Positions 26,965 through 36,449 are shown, counted from the first letter of the stretch. The stretch is DNA of 64,000 nt from an uncultured Synechococcus sp. (GCA_937911865.1 CALDSK010000051.1:62001-126000); one strand, 5' to 3'. A program made the numbers and translations. Notes: generated by a model not told the origin, from the sequence alone.

Positions 26965-28182
26965 TCAACTGCCGTGAAATACGCGTTGATGTTCGCGCAT
27001 GACGGACATTCCGATCAGGCCGCCGGTTGCACCCTTTCGATCGGAAACGCCAATTGCGATCGCTTCAGTATGCTTAGCGTTACGTACAAACTGCGGCGAT
27101 GCATTGATATAGAGCGAAGCACTGCGGCATCTAGCTATAAACAGGCGACTTTCGGCGTAGTCGCCTGTCGCAATGCTGTCAGCGTGACCGCTGCTGTGTG
27201 TATTAATCCAGGAAATGGCTTCTGCGCTGTTTTTGACCTGCCTAAAAGCAATGGTTCGCTTGAGATAGGCAGATCCCCAGTCTAAAGGTTCTGCTACTGC
27301 TAGGCTGTGCTTTTGTGCGAGCTCACCTTCTGCTTTAAGGGTGAACCCTTGCTCTTGCAAACGGTTCCAGAGTCGGGTGAGTGCATTCTCGCTGAGAGTT
27401 TCATGAATTAGAACCTTCTCTATGCGATTGACCGCATCGGGCGTACCCGAGTGGCTCTCAATAATCATTTTGTAAACCTGATCGAGGTTGCCGCTTGCCG
27501 CCCAATATAAGTAGCAGTTGCCCATTCGAGATGGGATGACGGGTACGCTGGCAGACTGCACGACTTGTTCAACTAGGCTAGGCCTGCCGTGGGTAATAAT
27601 TAGGTCTATATCGTTACATTGAGCAACTTCAATTCGGGATTCATCCGTCGGGTAAGCTGGGAAGATCAGCGTTTCGAACAGATCGACTTCTAGGAGCGCG
27701 CCTTGCAATATATTGGCAATTACTTGGTTTGTCTTGCTGGCTTCACCACCCCCTCTCAATACGATTGCGTTACCCATGCGGATGCTTAATCCGGCTGCGA
27801 TCGCCCCTAAATCTGGAAACGCCTCGTAAATAAATCCAATAATGCCGACCGGTCGAGAGGGCACATCACTCGCACTGCCCCCTCTTTCATTAACCATCGG
27901 TACAGCCGTTCCCATCGCCGCAAGTCGCTGAAAAATATTAGCCGTTACCTGCACCCGTTCAGGCGTTAGCTTAAGCCAGTCAACAACTAGCTCTGGAACC
28001 GCCATATCGCGGCTGATTTCTAGATCTAACGTATTGGCTTCTAAAATGTCGTCTTGACGCTCGGCAATCGCCGAGCCCATGACAGCTAGAGCTTTGGAGC
28101 ACTGCTCATCAGAAGTTAGCTGCTCAGAACATTGCCGAACCGTCGTCAGAGCTGCTGTTAGATCGAAAAGAGAGAGGGTCAT
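26965..28182 (-). CDS. ProA (glutamate-5-semialdehyde dehydrogenase) paralogue, catalytic Cys lost
   Basis: A 405-aa protein of the ALDH superfamily, clearly related to gamma-glutamyl phosphate reductase: PVGIIGFIYEAFPDLG (residues 111-126), MGNAIVLRGGGEASKTN (136-152), LDWGSAYLKR. The catalytic Cys expected in the PSTCN-type motif is Val251 here (GTPDAVNRIEKVLIHE). The C-terminal FTDGGxFGLGAE signature is also replaced (FVRNAKHTEAIAIG). The frame is intact, so this is a diverged protein, not a pseudogene. It probably does not act as a reductase; it may be regulatory. The zinc-ribbon gene ends 4 bp before its start. Confidence 0.8.
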   Translation of the reverse strand: MTLSLFDLTAALTTVRQCSEQLTSDEQCSKALAVMGSAIAERQDDILEANTLDLEISRDMAVPELVVDWLKLTPERVQVTANIFQRLAAMGTAVPMVNERGGSASDVPSRPVGIIGFIYEAFPDLGAIAAGLSIRMGNAIVLRGGGEASKTNQVIANILQGALLEVDLFETLIFPAYPTDESRIEVAQCNDIDLIITHGRPSLVEQVVQSASVPVIPSRMGNCYLYWAASGNLDQVYKMIIESHSGTPDAVNRIEKVLIHETLSENALTRLWNRLQEQGFTLKAEGELAQKHSLAVAEPLDWGSAYLKRTIAFRQVKNSAEAISWINTHSSGHADSIATGDYAESRLFIARCRSASLYINASPQFVRNAKHTEAIAIGVSDRKGATGGLIGMSVMREHQRVFHGS

Positions 28183-28186
28183 TAAG

Positions 28187-28624
28187 CTAGCGCCACAATA
28201 CCACCCAAAACATTACTACTAAAGCCAGCAGGATTAAAGCTCTGATAGAAATAGATAGCCCAAGCGTGGCTAATATGTTCCAGCTAACCCATAGAAAGAC
28301 AGGTGGAAAAACAACGCGAAGCCAGGAGGAAGATTCATCTAACTTTGTTCTAAAGCTCGTTTTTCCCAAGATCCACTGCTTGCCATTCCATCGCCATAGC
28401 CTTTGCCGGGGGTAGGGGGTCGTCAGTTTGCCAATGGTATTAGGTTCTGCTTTTAGCTCAAAGATTTGCTTGCAGCGATCGCATCCCCAAGCCTCCGTCA
28501 AGGTGATCGGAATCAGCGAACCCTGCTTACAAGACGGACAGGGATAGCTGCTGTCAAGGTCTAAGCGATGACTGCTGGGTTGACTCTTGAGGTGACTTTT
28601 GTGCTGGCTCTCTCTAAAGTCCAC
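28187..28624 (-). CDS. Zinc-ribbon membrane protein, unknown function
   Basis: A 145-aa protein. The N-terminal half has a treble-type zinc ribbon, CPSC (Cys29, Cys32) and CDRC (Cys48, Cys51). The C-terminal 40 residues form one or two hydrophobic helices ending in VLWR. GTG start at 28624. It lies 4 bp upstream of the ProA-like gene on the same strand, so they are almost certainly co-transcribed, which ties this protein to the ProA paralogue. Function unknown. Confidence 0.7.
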   Translation of the reverse strand: MDFRESQHKSHLKSQPSSHRLDLDSSYPCPSCKQGSLIPITLTEAWGCDRCKQIFELKAEPNTIGKLTTPYPRQRLWRWNGKQWILGKTSFRTKLDESSSWLRVVFPPVFLWVSWNILATLGLSISIRALILLALVVMFWVVLWR

Positions 28625-28829
28625 GAACTGCCTTACCTGTTCAATACGCTAACAGTCTTTAAGAAAAGATAGCGCACTTCCCTTCGACTTCTGATGCATT
28701 AGCCCTATAGATTTTTATAAAAAGATCGCTTTGTGATAACTCTGCTTATGATGGCAGTTCACACTCTCTCCAAGAAGTCTTAATAGACCTCTACTAAAAG
28801 CGATTCAATCTACTTTGTTGAGAATAAAA

Positions 28830-28900
28830 GCGGGTGAAGAGATTCGAACTCTCGACATCAACCTTGGCAAGGTTGCGCTCTACCACTGAGCTACACCCGC
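28830..28900 (-). tRNA. tRNA-Gly (anticodon GCC)
   Basis: 71 nt on the minus strand fold into a full cloverleaf: acceptor GCGGGTG/CACCCGC, D-stem GCTC/GAGC, anticodon stem CAACC/GGTTG with loop TTGCCAA (anticodon GCC), T-stem GAGAG/CTCTT around TTCGAAT. CCA is not encoded. Confidence 0.97.
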
Positions 28901-28929
28901 ATATGCCTTTTTCGACTTCCCTCAATATC

Positions 28930-29493
28930 TCAAATTGAGGGGTGCTTGTCAACAATTTTTTCTGAACTCTGCAGCAGGCTTTGAGGAGAACTCTGAAGAA
29001 ACTGTGTGGGTTCACCACTGCGGACCTGTGGCATTAGGCTGGCCATTTCCAGCGCGCTCATAGCATAGCTCCAGCCTAGATTGCTCTTAATGCCTGCTCG
29101 TTCAAGCGCCTGCTGCATAGAGTCTGTGGTCAGTACGCCGAAGACGACTGGAACCCCTGTTTGAAAGCTAATAGCCGCAATGCCTTTGGCAACTTCAGCG
29201 GCAACGTAGTCAAAATGGGGCGTATTACCACGAATTACTGCGCCCAGACAAATGATGGCATCATAGCGACCGCTAAGCGCTAGCTGCTTAGCCACCATAG
29301 TCACCTCGAAACTGCCAGGAACCCAGGCATAGTCTACCTGGCTACCCTCAGGATTCACATCAACTCCGTGACGCTTAAGGCAATCTTGAGCGCCATCTAG
29401 TAACTTCGTTGTGACCAAATCATTGAACCGCCCAATCACAAAGGCAAACTTCATAGAGCTTGTCTGGGTGAAATTGCCTTCGAAAACTGTCAT
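28930..29493 (-). CDS. ribH: 6,7-dimethyl-8-ribityllumazine synthase
   Basis: Penultimate step of riboflavin synthesis; forms icosahedral or pentameric shells in the cytosol. The 187-aa protein has [50 protein letters not shown] (substrate loop with the catalytic His) and [21 protein letters not shown]. There is a roughly 30-residue Ser/Gln-rich C-terminal extension beyond the usual end. The tRNA-Gly gene lies 29 bp past its stop on the same strand, so read-through into the tRNA is possible. Confidence 0.95.
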   Translation of the reverse strand: MTVFEGNFTQTSSMKFAFVIGRFNDLVTTKLLDGAQDCLKRHGVDVNPEGSQVDYAWVPGSFEVTMVAKQLALSGRYDAIICLGAVIRGNTPHFDYVAAEVAKGIAAISFQTGVPVVFGVLTTDSMQQALERAGIKSNLGWSYAMSALEMASLMPQVRSGEPTQFLQSSPQSLLQSSEKIVDKHPSI

Positions 29494-29612
29494 AGGGCGT
29501 CAATAGCGGTGTGAAGTGAACTGTGAGCGAATACTAGCAGACAAACTGGTTAATCGCATACGCCTAAGATCTATACATCAGTAAAGCGTCTGAGCGTATT
29601 ACGCACTCAAAG

Positions 29613-29645
29613 CTTCCTCCATAGATTTTCTATGGAGGAAGTTTT
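29613..29645 (-). terminator. Hairpin downstream of psbZ
   Basis: 13-bp perfect inverted repeat (29613-29625 with 29629-29641) with a 3-nt loop. It lies 30-60 bp past the psbZ stop. The T-tract is better on the plus side (TTTTC) than on the minus side, so it may work in either direction. Confidence 0.6.
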
Positions 29646-29675
29646 CAAGACTATATAAAAGCCATGGCAAAAGGC

Positions 29676-29864
29676 CTACACAACCAGGTAATTTAGCCCG
29701 CCAACAACAACAACTAAAACGCCCCAAACAATAGATCCTAGAAAAATGAGTCGCTTAGACTGATCCCAGTTAGTGGGTGAAGCATATGCTACTGGTACGC
29801 CGACGATCATGACAAAAGACCAAAGCACCAAAACGAACAGAGCCAGTTGAAAAATAACAGACAT
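29676..29864 (-). CDS. psbZ: Photosystem II protein Z
   Basis: A 62-aa protein with two transmembrane helices (about residues 3-25 and 40-60) joined by the conserved loop [12 protein letters not shown]. This is PsbZ (Ycf9), a small thylakoid subunit at the periphery of the PSII core that helps stabilise PSII-antenna association. Full length, ATG start, own hairpin downstream. Confidence 0.96.
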   Translation of the reverse strand: MSVIFQLALFVLVLWSFVMIVGVPVAYASPTNWDQSKRLIFLGSIVWGVLVVVVGGLNYLVV

Positions 29865-30046
29865 GACCTTCGTACTCTCAAAACACTATTTAAATCAGGG
29901 CAGCAAAAACGTCTACGGCTGCTGATCCCATATAGGTAAGCTATCAAAAATCAGTGCCCTTGCGAAAGCGCTTACTCTAAAAAAATAAATGCCTGCTCAA
30001 AATCGCTGGTCTTCGCCCCTTCCCTATCTGCATACCCTTAAACGCT

Positions 30047-32047
30047 ATGGCTTCTAGAAAACCTCATGATTTTGAACAGGATCTGCCCGGCGAAGGTTTG
30101 TCAGTAGAAGATTTACCGGTGGATGCGATCGCTCAGGAACTACCAAAAATGCCGCTAGAGTCTTATGCAAGTTCCTACATGTCAACACCTGTTCGAACGG
30201 TTTTATCGTCAGCCACGCTCGGCGATGCGCAGGCCATTCTGCTGCGCTACGGCCATACCGGTCTGTGCGTTGTCAACCAGGCAGGTCAGCTTGTAGGAAT
30301 GCTCTCTCGTCGGGATGTAGAGGTTGCCATTCGTCATGGCTTGTCACAAGCTATGGTGCTGACCTGTATGAGTACGCCCGTAAGAGCGATCGCACCTCAC
30401 ACTTCCCTACGTCAGGCCCGGTTACTCATGGCGACTTACGATATTGGTCGCCTGCCTGTGATTGATTCAAGTGCTGCTCTAGACACCGCTTCGGGCACCG
30501 TTTCAGATGCCTTTGCTTCTGGTACGTTAGTCGGTATCATCACCCGCTCAGATATTCTGCGTCAGCTACAGACCGACGCCTTGAATGCTGATTCACAGTC
30601 TCTCTCGCTCAACCCCAAAGCGGCCGACTGGCAGTCAACAAGTATCGAAACTGCTGATGACAGTCACCTCTACAAACAGCTAGCGCTGCGCAGTGGTCCG
30701 CTGTGGCCTGCTATAGAAATCATCATCAAAGCGGTCGAATCAAAAGGATGGGCGCTCTATGTGGTCGGCGGTGCAGTGCGAGATTTATTGTTGAGCCAGG
30801 GAGGACAAGTCTGTCCACTGACAGACATTGATTTAGTGGTAGACGGTGCAGAACCCGGTGCAGGCGTAACGCTAGCGGAAGCGATTCGAGCGAGCTATCC
30901 GCAGGTTGACTTGAAGGTTTACGGAGACTTTCAGACAGCAACGTTAACTTGGCCATCAGCCTTTGTTGAGGAGAGTCGTATCAAAGGCGATGTAGAAGCT
31001 GCTGCCGTCACTCATGACGCCGAACTCGTGATCGATATCGCAACTGCTCGAACAGAGTTCTACCCTTATCCTGCCGCTAACCCAGAAGTCGAATCTAGTA
31101 CTATCCATCAAGATCTCTATCGCCGAGACTTCACGATCAACGCCATGGCGATTCGGCTAGATGGCAAAAGTCGTGGTCGGCTGCTCGATTTTTTCGGTGG
31201 TCGGCGGGCTTTGGAGCAACGGTTCATCAGAGTAATTCACTCCAATAGCTTGATTGAAGATCCCACGCGCATTTTTCGAGCGGTTCGTTTTGCCGTTCGT
31301 TTGGGGTTTGAGTTGGATGACTATACAGAGCGGCTAATTCGCTGCGCCGTTCACAGCCAGATTTATGCTCGACTACAGGCGAGCGGCCAAAAAATACCTG
31401 CGCTACAGTCCAGGTTGACTGCCGAGCTCAAATCAATTTTATCCGCCGACTATTGGGATGCCGCTTTAGCCAAGCTCAATCAGCTAGGTGCTCTAGCCTG
31501 CGTGCACCATACACTGTCTCTCAACCCTGACCTTTGGCTACAGCTGCGACGCGCGCTCCGATGGCAGCATCAACTTCTACCAGAACAACCTCGCTGGCAA
31601 CTGCTGCTGGTGCTGATTATTGCTCAGCTGCTACCCGCTGACCGACGGCAGGTTGCTCATCGACTTAATCTGGATGCTGAAAGTCAGCGTCAGTTGAAAA
31701 ATCTGCACCGCTGGGAAGAGGCGCTGATAGCAAAGTTGCCTGCGGCCACTCGGCCCAGCGAAATTTACGACTGTCTCTTTTCTTATAGTTTGGTTGAGCA
31801 GCTGTTAATAGTCGCGCGTCACCCCTACACACTTGGCCCTCAAATTTGGCACTATATATGTCACCTATCTCGGATACCGCCGTTGATAAACGGTGGTACT
31901 CTAAAGCGACTTGGCTATGCTCCAGGACCTCAATTTCGAGAAATTTTGACCGCCGTACATCAGGCTACTCTAAATGGTGAGTTAGACACTGCTGACGAGG
32001 CAGAAGCGTATGTGCTGGCTAACTATTCGGTTAGTGATCGCTCATAA
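30047..32047 (+). CDS. CBS-domain fused tRNA nucleotidyltransferase / poly(A) polymerase family
   Basis: A 666-aa class II nucleotidyltransferase. A CBS pair occupies residues about 42-175. The catalytic head follows: YVVGGAVRDLLL (238-249) and TDIDLVVDG (259-267, the two metal-binding Asp), then YRRDFTINAMAI and DPTRIFRAVRFAVRLGFE, and a helical tail. It adds C and/or A to tRNA 3' ends. Some cyanobacteria split CC- and A-adding activities over two proteins; CBS fusion is typical of one of these (inference). The CBS domains suggest adenylate sensing. A hairpin (CGTTCTAG/CTAGAACG, 32048-32079) abuts the stop. Confidence 0.87.
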   Translation: MASRKPHDFEQDLPGEGLSVEDLPVDAIAQELPKMPLESYASSYMSTPVRTVLSSATLGDAQAILLRYGHTGLCVVNQAGQLVGMLSRRDVEVAIRHGLSQAMVLTCMSTPVRAIAPHTSLRQARLLMATYDIGRLPVIDSSAALDTASGTVSDAFASGTLVGIITRSDILRQLQTDALNADSQSLSLNPKAADWQSTSIETADDSHLYKQLALRSGPLWPAIEIIIKAVESKGWALYVVGGAVRDLLLSQGGQVCPLTDIDLVVDGAEPGAGVTLAEAIRASYPQVDLKVYGDFQTATLTWPSAFVEESRIKGDVEAAAVTHDAELVIDIATARTEFYPYPAANPEVESSTIHQDLYRRDFTINAMAIRLDGKSRGRLLDFFGGRRALEQRFIRVIHSNSLIEDPTRIFRAVRFAVRLGFELDDYTERLIRCAVHSQIYARLQASGQKIPALQSRLTAELKSILSADYWDAALAKLNQLGALACVHHTLSLNPDLWLQLRRALRWQHQLLPEQPRWQLLLVLIIAQLLPADRRQVAHRLNLDAESQRQLKNLHRWEEALIAKLPAATRPSEIYDCLFSYSLVEQLLIVARHPYTLGPQIWHYICHLSRIPPLINGGTLKRLGYAPGPQFREILTAVHQATLNGELDTADEAEAYVLANYSVSDRS

Positions 32048-32218
32048 CGTTCTAGAAAAGACTTTCAGACGCTAGAACGGTCTACGATGCTACACACCGA
32101 CCTGAAGACCTATACCGCAGCGGACAAAGTGACTTGCGAGACCCAGATGCATCCGGGAACCGCTATACATTTTGTGGCACTCCTTTAAGGAAATGCCGCT
32201 AATACTGAGCTTTTCTCT

Positions 32219-33013
32219 ATGTCCTCACCGCCTTCCCGTCGAAACACGCATCGGAACAACTTACCGGCTAAATCTGATTCAGTGGCAGCTTTGTCATCTC
32301 GCCAGTATTCAAATAACAACGAGCCGTTGACATTCTCCCAGGCGCTAACGATTACGGCAGGGATGGCTGGCTTGGTCGGTTTGCTCAGTGGTGTGGTTGT
32401 GCGTTTTTCATTAGCTAGCTCATCCAACAATCGATTTTTGAGTCCGCTGCAAACATTCCCTACCCTTTCTGATTGGTCTTCAGCGCCAGCTGAGCGCACT
32501 GCGGAAGCCGACCCGCCGCCAAGTGATTCTATAGATACAGAAGGTGATTCTGTGCAAGACTCCTGGCAAGCGCCTTCCGATCTTGATTGGGAGACAGATA
32601 GCAGTGACTTTGAGACATTTAGTTCTGAGGGATTTACGGATACTCAAACGACGACTGAGCTACCGTTAGAAAATGCTGCTGAAGCCGAAAGTCGCCTAAT
32701 CGAAAAAGAGCGGCTGTTGGTGCCCGTTTCCTCTGCTGCGCCCAGTAACTTTGATGCGTTCGCTAACAGGTCTGACGGCTCAAAACGCTCTGTCGAAGAT
32801 CCCTTAAAAACTTTGAGTAATGGACCACTTTTACGCACGCCTGCTCTTGAGAATGAGCTATATGACGCGGATGCACAATCAGTAGATTCCTCTGACAATC
32901 TCTCGGAGGGCAGTCGCGCCGATGGTAGCAGATATGACAGTATTGACTGGCAGATAGAATCTACTTCGCAGCAGATGGAGTTTTCAGGACTTGATGATTC
33001 AGACGCCGATTGA
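32219..33013 (+). CDS. Single-pass membrane protein with long acidic, Ser-rich tail
   Basis: A 264-aa protein. A short basic N-terminus is followed by one hydrophobic segment (residues about 40-65, ALTITAGMAGLVGLLSGVVV) and then about 195 residues dominated by Ser, Asp and Glu, likely disordered. No domain recognised. The layout (N-in anchor, exposed acidic tail) resembles cyanobacterial cell-envelope or scaffold proteins only in general terms. ATG start. Followed 119 bp later by the DUF6825-like gene. Confidence 0.65.
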   Translation: MSSPPSRRNTHRNNLPAKSDSVAALSSRQYSNNNEPLTFSQALTITAGMAGLVGLLSGVVVRFSLASSSNNRFLSPLQTFPTLSDWSSAPAERTAEADPPPSDSIDTEGDSVQDSWQAPSDLDWETDSSDFETFSSEGFTDTQTTTELPLENAAEAESRLIEKERLLVPVSSAAPSNFDAFANRSDGSKRSVEDPLKTLSNGPLLRTPALENELYDADAQSVDSSDNLSEGSRADGSRYDSIDWQIESTSQQMEFSGLDDSDAD

Positions 33014-33132
33014 GGGCATACCTGGCTATGGGTTGCGATTGCGAAAATTGTAAAATCTGGTCTAAAGGCTCTAAATCTGCGAGAACGCCTTAAGGGTGTT
33101 TATAATCAATAAGTATAAATGTCTAAAGTTCT

Positions 33133-33471
33133 ATGAGTGACCCTATGCTGCAAGCATTTTTTGTTGGCCGAGCGCTGGCAGCCGCTGTGAGTGAGAGAGC
33201 TGAACACCTTATGAGTGACGGTCTTAGCAAGCTAGGCAAATTTGATGCCGAGCAACGCGAATATTTCCGTCAGTTTACAGAGGAAGTTATGGCTAGGGCC
33301 GAGCAAGAGCGTGTCGCTGCTGGCGCTGAATCTGTTTCTGATTCTACGAGCGTTACTTCGCCATCAAGCGTCTCAGGGACTGAAGACTTACAGGCAACGA
33401 TAGATAATCTGAGAGCCGAAATTGCTCAGGTCAGGGCTTCTATTCAGCAGTATCGTCAAGACAAGAAGTAG
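33133..33471 (+). CDS. DUF6825-like conserved cyanobacterial protein
   Basis: A 112-aa protein. The N-terminal 70 residues are alpha-helical and well ordered (MSDPMLQAFFVGRALAAAVS; LSKLGKFDAEQREYFRQF), followed by a Ser/Thr linker and a C-terminal coiled coil (DLQATIDNLRAEIAQVRASI). This pattern matches a small family conserved across cyanobacteria that has no known function; the name DUF6825 is from memory. ATG start at 33133. Confidence 0.65.
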   Translation: MSDPMLQAFFVGRALAAAVSERAEHLMSDGLSKLGKFDAEQREYFRQFTEEVMARAEQERVAAGAESVSDSTSVTSPSSVSGTEDLQATIDNLRAEIAQVRASIQQYRQDKK

Positions 33472-33521
33472 TCGTCAAAGCATAATTAGGTAGCTGGTCG
33501 AATTTTTGAGCGATCACACCA

Positions 33522-33549
33522 TTTTTAACCGGTCGTTTTTAATCGGTCG
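33522..33549. repeat. 14-bp tandem duplication
   Basis: TTTTTAACCGGTCG (33522-33535) and TTTTTAATCGGTCG (33536-33549), about 50 bp after the DUF6825-like stop and 70 bp before the UbiB-like gene. Confidence 0.8.
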
Positions 33550-33619
33550 TATTGAGTCAGAGATTTAGTTTTAATAGCGCTTCCATTTTTAAATCTTCTT
33601 TTTACCCTAGGAAAACTGA

Positions 33620-35641
33620 GTGTCTGCTGTTTCCAAAAAAAGTAACCCCGTTTTCTCTTCAGACATTTCTGAGGCAAATGGTCATAGCCCTCCGGCTCAA
33701 GACCCTGCGCATGTGACTGCTGAGCCTCCGGTTGTTCCGTTAGCAGAAGAGGTTCAACCTTCAGGTGTTCCGACTGCTGAAGTTGTCATGCCTGTTTCTA
33801 AGCCTAGCGATCCGACTGTCCGAGGTCCGGTCGCCAATGGTCCGGTTTCTGGCGTTCCCTCTAGCGATGTCAACGCGGGTAAAGCGACCAGGCTAGGTCG
33901 CTCAACGCTGAAGCCCCAGACGATTGGTCAGACGATTAGTCCGCCGGCTTACAGCGGCAACACATACAGCGAAGGCGACTACCGATGGAATCGCGGCACG
34001 TATTCTCGGCCTCAGCGGTTTATAGATATTTGGTCTTTTGTAATCAAGCTGCTATCTAAGCGGTGGCTCTATAACAAGGCTTGGACTTACGGCGGTCCGA
34101 TTACGCCCGAAAAGCAGACAAAGCGACGCAAAGAGATTGCGGTTTGGCTGCGGGAGACTTGCCTCAGCTTAGGGCCTACGTTTATTAAGATTGGTCAGCT
34201 GTTCTCTACTAGGGCTGACCTGTTCCCGATTGAATATGTCGAGGAGCTCTCAAAGCTTCAGGACCGCGTCCCTGCGTTTAGCTACGAGCAGGTCAAGGAG
34301 ACGATTGAAAATGACTTTGGTCGCCCGCTAGATGAGCTGTATCAAAGTTTTGATCCGGTACCAATTGCGGCGGCTAGCTTGGGACAGGTTCACTGCGCCG
34401 AGCTGCATTCGGGCGAAGAGGTTGTCGTTAAAATTCAGCGACCGGGTCTGACCCGGCTGTTTGCGATTGACCTGTCAATTCTTAAAGGGATTGCTCAGTA
34501 TTTTCAGAACCATCGTGAGTGGGGCCGAGGTCGTGACTGGATAGGCATTTACGAAGAGTGCTGCCGCTTGCTCTGGCTGGAAATAGACTTTTTGCATGAA
34601 GGGCGCAACGGCGATAAGTTTAGGCGAAACTTTCGCGGTGTTGACTGGGTGAAAGTCCCGCGCATCTATTGGCGTTATACAACCCCTCGCGTGCTGACGA
34701 TGGAGTATATGCCAGGCATTAAGATTAGCCACTATGAAGCGCTTGAGTCAGCCGGATTAGACCGTAAAAGGCTTGCTCGCTTAGGCGCTGAAGCCTATCT
34801 GCGTCAGCTACTGACAGATGGATTTTTTCACGCGGATCCCCACCCGGGTAACATTGCGGTAGATCCAGATGGAACGCTGATTTTTTACGATTTTGGCATG
34901 ATGGGTCAAATCCAAACGGTGACTCGCTCTTTGCTGATGGATACCTTTGTCGGCATTGCTCAGCGAGATGCCAATTTGGTAATGGCCTCTTTGGTAGATT
35001 TGGGTGCGCTAGCTGAAATCGATGATATGGGGCCTGTGCGCCGCTCGATTCAGTACATCCTCGACAACATGATGGATAAGCCGTTTGAAGAGCAATCGGT
35101 GAGCGCCATTAGCGATGACCTTTACGCGGTCGCCTACGATCAGCCTTTCCGCTTTCCAGCGACATTTACTTTTGTGATGAGAGCTTTTTCAACCCTAGAA
35201 GGGGTGGGCAAAGGGCTCGATCCAGAGTTTAATTTTATGGAGGCCGCTAAACCTTACGCAACAGAGCTTATGACTAACGGTATGCCCGGTGAAACCAATA
35301 ATGGCCTGTTCGGTGAAATTAGCCGCCAGGCCGCGCAAGTTGGGACTTCGGCGCTTAGCTTGCCCCGCCGCATTGAAGATACTCTCGATCGCCTAGATCG
35401 TGGGGATATTCGAGTGCGGGTGCGTTCTATTGAGAGCGATCGCATTCTTCGCCGCAATAGCAACATGTCCCTGGCTAACAGTTATGCTCTTTTAGTCGGT
35501 GCCTTTACACTGTCGGCGACCGTGCTACTCGTCTTTGATTGGATAATCCCTGCGGCGATTATGGGTACTATTGCCACGATTTCGGGCATTGCTCTGATTC
35601 GACTGCTGTTGCGAATTGCAAAAGCAGATAGAATGCCATAA
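33620..35641 (+). CDS. ABC1/UbiB/AarF-family atypical kinase
   Basis: A 673-aa protein. The first 110 residues are Pro/Ser-rich and variable. The ABC1 kinase core contains the family's KxGQ motif (FIKIGQLFSTRADLFP), the Ala-rich AAASLGQVHCA in place of a Gly-rich loop, VVVKIQRPG (catalytic Lys), GFFHADPHPGNIAV (catalytic loop) and IFYDFGMMG (DFG). Two hydrophobic helices close the protein. Family members support quinone/prenyl-lipid metabolism; plastid ABC1K proteins act at plastoglobules and thylakoids. GTG start at 33620. The downstream phosphatase gene is on the same strand, 40 bp away. Confidence 0.9.
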   Translation: MSAVSKKSNPVFSSDISEANGHSPPAQDPAHVTAEPPVVPLAEEVQPSGVPTAEVVMPVSKPSDPTVRGPVANGPVSGVPSSDVNAGKATRLGRSTLKPQTIGQTISPPAYSGNTYSEGDYRWNRGTYSRPQRFIDIWSFVIKLLSKRWLYNKAWTYGGPITPEKQTKRRKEIAVWLRETCLSLGPTFIKIGQLFSTRADLFPIEYVEELSKLQDRVPAFSYEQVKETIENDFGRPLDELYQSFDPVPIAAASLGQVHCAELHSGEEVVVKIQRPGLTRLFAIDLSILKGIAQYFQNHREWGRGRDWIGIYEECCRLLWLEIDFLHEGRNGDKFRRNFRGVDWVKVPRIYWRYTTPRVLTMEYMPGIKISHYEALESAGLDRKRLARLGAEAYLRQLLTDGFFHADPHPGNIAVDPDGTLIFYDFGMMGQIQTVTRSLLMDTFVGIAQRDANLVMASLVDLGALAEIDDMGPVRRSIQYILDNMMDKPFEEQSVSAISDDLYAVAYDQPFRFPATFTFVMRAFSTLEGVGKGLDPEFNFMEAAKPYATELMTNGMPGETNNGLFGEISRQAAQVGTSALSLPRRIEDTLDRLDRGDIRVRVRSIESDRILRRNSNMSLANSYALLVGAFTLSATVLLVFDWIIPAAIMGTIATISGIALIRLLLRIAKADRMP

Positions 35642-35681
35642 TTTGCGGGAAACAGCTATTTCATCATTGGCTGTTAGATCT

Positions 35682-36449
35682 ATGCACCATTCATTGACTG
35701 GTTTGACGTTTGCTGGCTTGACGGATGTCGGTTTGCATCGCAGCGCCAATCAAGATAGCTATTACATTTCGCCAGAAGGTGACTTGTTCATTGTGGCTGA
35801 TGGTATGGGCGGCCATATCGGTGGGCAAGAGGCCAGCCGCATCTCTACTGAAACTATTCAGCGCTATCTGGAAGCTCACAAGCAGAGTGCTGCTTCTTCT
35901 GCCGACCTTTTAGAAAAGGCCGTTTTTGCCGCCAACAAAGCAGTTTTAGCTGACCAGCGCCAGCATCCAGAACGGTCTGATATGGGGACAACCGTTGTCG
36001 TGCTGATGTTGCGAGATGGTCAGTTTTGGTGTGCGCATGTCGGTGACTCGCGTCTATACATTCTTAGAGAGAGTGGTTTTATTCAGGTGACACAAGATCA
36101 TACCTGGGTCGCTCAAGCGATTAAATCAGGTGACTTGTCAGCGGAAGAACTCTCAACTCATCCCTGGCGACATGTCCTGTCTCAATGCGTAGGGCGTGAG
36201 GATTTGCAGCGAGTAGAAACCCAGCATATTAAAACTGAACCCGGCGATCGCCTATTGCTCTGTAGCGATGGCTTGACTGAAGAGCTCTCACGCGATGCCA
36301 TCATTACGTATTTGCAGTCTGCTGTGACCTGTGAAGGTGCTGCTGCTTCTCTGATCGCGGCGGCGAAAGCTCAGGGAGGACGTGATAACATCACTGTCGT
36401 AACGCTAGCTGTTCCTGAGTTTCCAACTTATATTCCTGATTACTCGTAG
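35682..36449 (+). CDS. PP2C-type Ser/Thr protein phosphatase
   Basis: A 255-aa Mn/Mg-dependent phosphatase. Motifs in order: GLHRSANQDSYY, VADGMGGHIGG (metal-binding Asp), DMGTTVVVL, HVGDSRLYILR, LLLCSDGLTEEL and GRDNITVV. The ATG at 35682 is preferred; an upstream TTG would overlap the UbiB-like gene. Soluble. It would reverse phosphorylation by Ser/Thr kinases such as the one at 37.5-39.1 kb, but that pairing is inference from proximity. Confidence 0.92.
   Translation: MHHSLTGLTFAGLTDVGLHRSANQDSYYISPEGDLFIVADGMGGHIGGQEASRISTETIQRYLEAHKQSAASSADLLEKAVFAANKAVLADQRQHPERSDMGTTVVVLMLRDGQFWCAHVGDSRLYILRESGFIQVTQDHTWVAQAIKSGDLSAEELSTHPWRHVLSQCVGREDLQRVETQHIKTEPGDRLLLCSDGLTEELSRDAIITYLQSAVTCEGAAASLIAAAKAQGGRDNITVVTLAVPEFPTYIPDYS

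Noticed and set aside
26869..27285. 138-codon plus-strand frame overlapping the ProA-like gene
   Set aside because: Antisense shadow of a clear ALDH-family gene; also crosses the hairpin terminator.
26965..28182. ProA-like gene as pseudogene
   Set aside because: No frameshift or stop over 405 codons; substitutions are at specific motif positions, which suggests divergence rather than decay.
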